A stretch of DNA of 6,320 bases, from NCBI GenBank assembly GCA_025449475.1, contig JANWJM010000140.1, positions 1 through 6,320 on the forward strand. The letters run 5' to 3'. Each line of letters begins with the position of its first letter. Within the stretch, counting starts at the first letter, position 1. Both the position numbers and the translations under genes were made by a program. Below are positions 5,233 to 6,320 of the stretch, piece by piece. Source of the DNA: Thermoactinomycetaceae bacterium (GTDB lineage: Bacteria; Bacillota; Bacilli; Thermoactinomycetales; Thermoactinomycetaceae). Below the pieces are notes generated by a model that saw only the letters and a program-made list of their open reading frames with translations, searched no databases and was not told the origin of the DNA.

Positions 5233-5249
5233 TCCTCGATTCAAATGAT
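5222..5249 (+). promoter_or_regulatory. candidate promoter of the purine permease
   Basis: TTGAGT (5222-5227) and AATGAT (5244-5249) are 16 nt apart, each matching consensus at four of six positions. Transcription would begin near 5256, giving a short leader with TGAGAGG (5268-5274) 8 nt before the ATG. The -35 overlaps the interleaved inverted repeats, so a bound regulator could block it. An upstream alternative, TTGAAA-19-TATGAA (5129-5159), has poor spacing. Confidence 0.35.
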
Positions 5250-5282
5250 CTTACAAAAACAATGAAATGAGAGGCGTACATT

Positions 5283-6320
5283 ATGTCAAAAAAAGAATCC
5301 ATTCTTCATCGTTATTTTGAATTTGACAAACATCAAACCAATTTGAGAACAGAGATAATTGCGGGAATGACAACGTTTTTTACTTTGGCTTATATCCTAT
5401 TGGTGAACCCTTCCATCCTCAAAGATGCTGGAATGGATTTAGGTGCAGTATTTGTTGCCACTGTTTTATCTGCCGTTATTGGAACGTTGTTAATGGCATT
5501 GATCGCGAATTATCCAATTGCCTTGGCTCCGGGAATGGGTTTAAACGCTTATTTCGCCTATACAGTTGTCGGGACGATGGGCGTTGATTGGCGTGTAGCA
5601 TTAGGAGCCGTCTTTATTTCAGGTATTATTTTTCTGATATTGACCTTAACAAAATTACGTGAATTGCTGATTAATGTCATTCCCAAAGATTTAAAGCATG
5701 CAGTTTCAGCAGGAATTGGTCTATTTATCGCTTTTATTGGTCTTAAGAATGCAGAAATATTGGTTTCATCAGAGGCGACAATCTTGGGCATCAATCCCAA
5801 GTTTACTTCGGATCCCATGATTTTATTAACCTTATTTGGTTTATTGGTTACCGTGATTCTAATGGTGCGTAACGTCAAGGGAGCCATTTTTATGGGTATT
5901 GTTGCAACAGCTATCGTAGGCATGGTCTTTGGTTTAATTCCTGTTCCAAAGCAGATCTTTGCACCGCCACCAAGCATTGCTCCGACATTTTTACAGATGG
6001 ATATTTTAGGTGCTTTGGAATTAGGAGTTTTTGTGGTCATCTTCTCCTTTTTATTTGTTGATCTTTTTGATGGAGTGGGAACATTAGTCGGTGTTACCAC
6101 CCAGGCTGGACTGATGAAAGACAATAAACTTCCCAAGGCGAATCGAGCTCTCTTCTCGGACTCAGTGGCTACGATGACAGGAGCTGCATTCGGCACCTCT
6201 ACCGTAACGTCATATATTGAATCTTCAGCAGGTGTTGCTGCAGGTGGTCGGACGGGGATGACTGCCATTGCGACCGCGTTCTTTTTGGCATGTTCGCTCT
6301 TTTTCTTTCCATTGGTTCAG
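5283..6320 (+). CDS. NCS2 (AzgA-like) purine permease, 3' end cut off
   Basis: Cytoplasmic-membrane nucleobase permease, probably a proton symporter for hypoxanthine, guanine or adenine, used in purine salvage. The ATG at 5283 follows TGAGAGG by 8 nt. The frame is open for 346 codons to the window edge; relatives are about 430-450 aa, so roughly the last fifth is missing. Signature segments are present: 'FFTLAYILLVNP' (32-43) in TM1, 'APGMGLNAYF' (82-91) in the substrate-site half-helix region, 'DLFDGVGTLVGV' from D260, and 'ESSAGVAAGGRTGMTA' (313-328). These place it in the AzgA/PbuG/PbuO branch of NCS2 rather than the xanthine/uracil branch. It resembles both PbuG and PbuO, and I cannot choose between them. 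In Bacillus subtilis pbuG sits beside guaA; here the two are separated by the LysR/SMR module. No purine riboswitch core was recognised ahead of it. Confidence 0.92.
   Translation, partial: MSKKESILHRYFEFDKHQTNLRTEIIAGMTTFFTLAYILLVNPSILKDAGMDLGAVFVATVLSAVIGTLLMALIANYPIALAPGMGLNAYFAYTVVGTMGVDWRVALGAVFISGIIFLILTLTKLRELLINVIPKDLKHAVSAGIGLFIAFIGLKNAEILVSSEATILGINPKFTSDPMILLTLFGLLVTVILMVRNVKGAIFMGIVATAIVGMVFGLIPVPKQIFAPPPSIAPTFLQMDILGALELGVFVVIFSFLFVDLFDGVGTLVGVTTQAGLMKDNKLPKANRALFSDSVATMTGAAFGTSTVTSYIESSAGVAAGGRTGMTAIATAFFLACSLFFFPLVQ

Noticed and set aside
5191..5240. Purine riboswitch ahead of the permease, suggested by CTCTACC followed by a hairpin and GAGTATC
   Set aside because: The J1/2 segment, the P2 helix with its TATGG loop, the CCGTAAA loop and a closing P1 helix are not present. 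Only short pieces resemble the core.
5558..6268. Long antisense open frame (236 codons) on the minus strand
   Set aside because: It lies fully opposite the well-supported purine permease, its product is low-complexity and rich in Thr, Pro, Ala and Lys with no family resemblance, and it is explained by codon bias of the permease.

Overview
The window reads as chromosomal DNA of a low-to-moderate GC Firmicute, most likely of the order Bacillales. The evidence is strong AGGAGG-type ribosome binding sites, TTG start codons on several genes, sigma-A-type promoters, an intrinsic terminator with a clean U-tract, and a GMP synthetase gene in the same neighbourhood as a PbuG/PbuO-type purine permease, as in Bacillus. 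No insertion sequence, phage gene, CRISPR array, rRNA or tRNA was seen.

Layout: (1) 1-328, minus strand, the N-terminal part of an APH/choline-kinase-like phosphotransferase that runs off the left edge. (2) 508-1398, plus strand, a cation diffusion facilitator resembling manganese exporters. (3) 1454-1692, a sigma-A promoter and a roughly 200-nt guaA leader ending in a strong intrinsic terminator just ahead of the guaA ribosome binding site, so guaA is probably controlled by attenuation. (4) 1693-3234, guaA. Its ATP pyrophosphatase and dimerisation domains look intact, but the glutamine amidotransferase domain has lost its nucleophilic cysteine and other motif residues. (5) 3235-3359, a convergent intergenic region with an 11-bp perfect inverted repeat. 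(6) 3360-4056, minus strand, two tandem small multidrug resistance (SMR) genes that look like a heterodimeric pair. (7) 4057-4170, a compact divergent control region with a perfect LysR-type box. (8) 4171-5022, plus strand, a LysR-family regulator. (9) 5023-5282, a non-coding stretch with a weak terminator, overlapping inverted repeats and a candidate promoter. (10) 5283-6320, plus strand, the first 346 codons of an NCS2 (AzgA-like) purine permease cut by the right edge.

Two themes emerge. The first is purine metabolism: guaA makes GMP from XMP, and the permease imports hypoxanthine, guanine or adenine. The second is a self-contained efflux module (LysR plus SMR pair) lying between these two genes. 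The points most worth attention are the apparently glutaminase-dead GuaA, its unclassified attenuator leader, and the textbook LysR/SMR divergent promoter architecture. No wholly new multi-gene system is evident.
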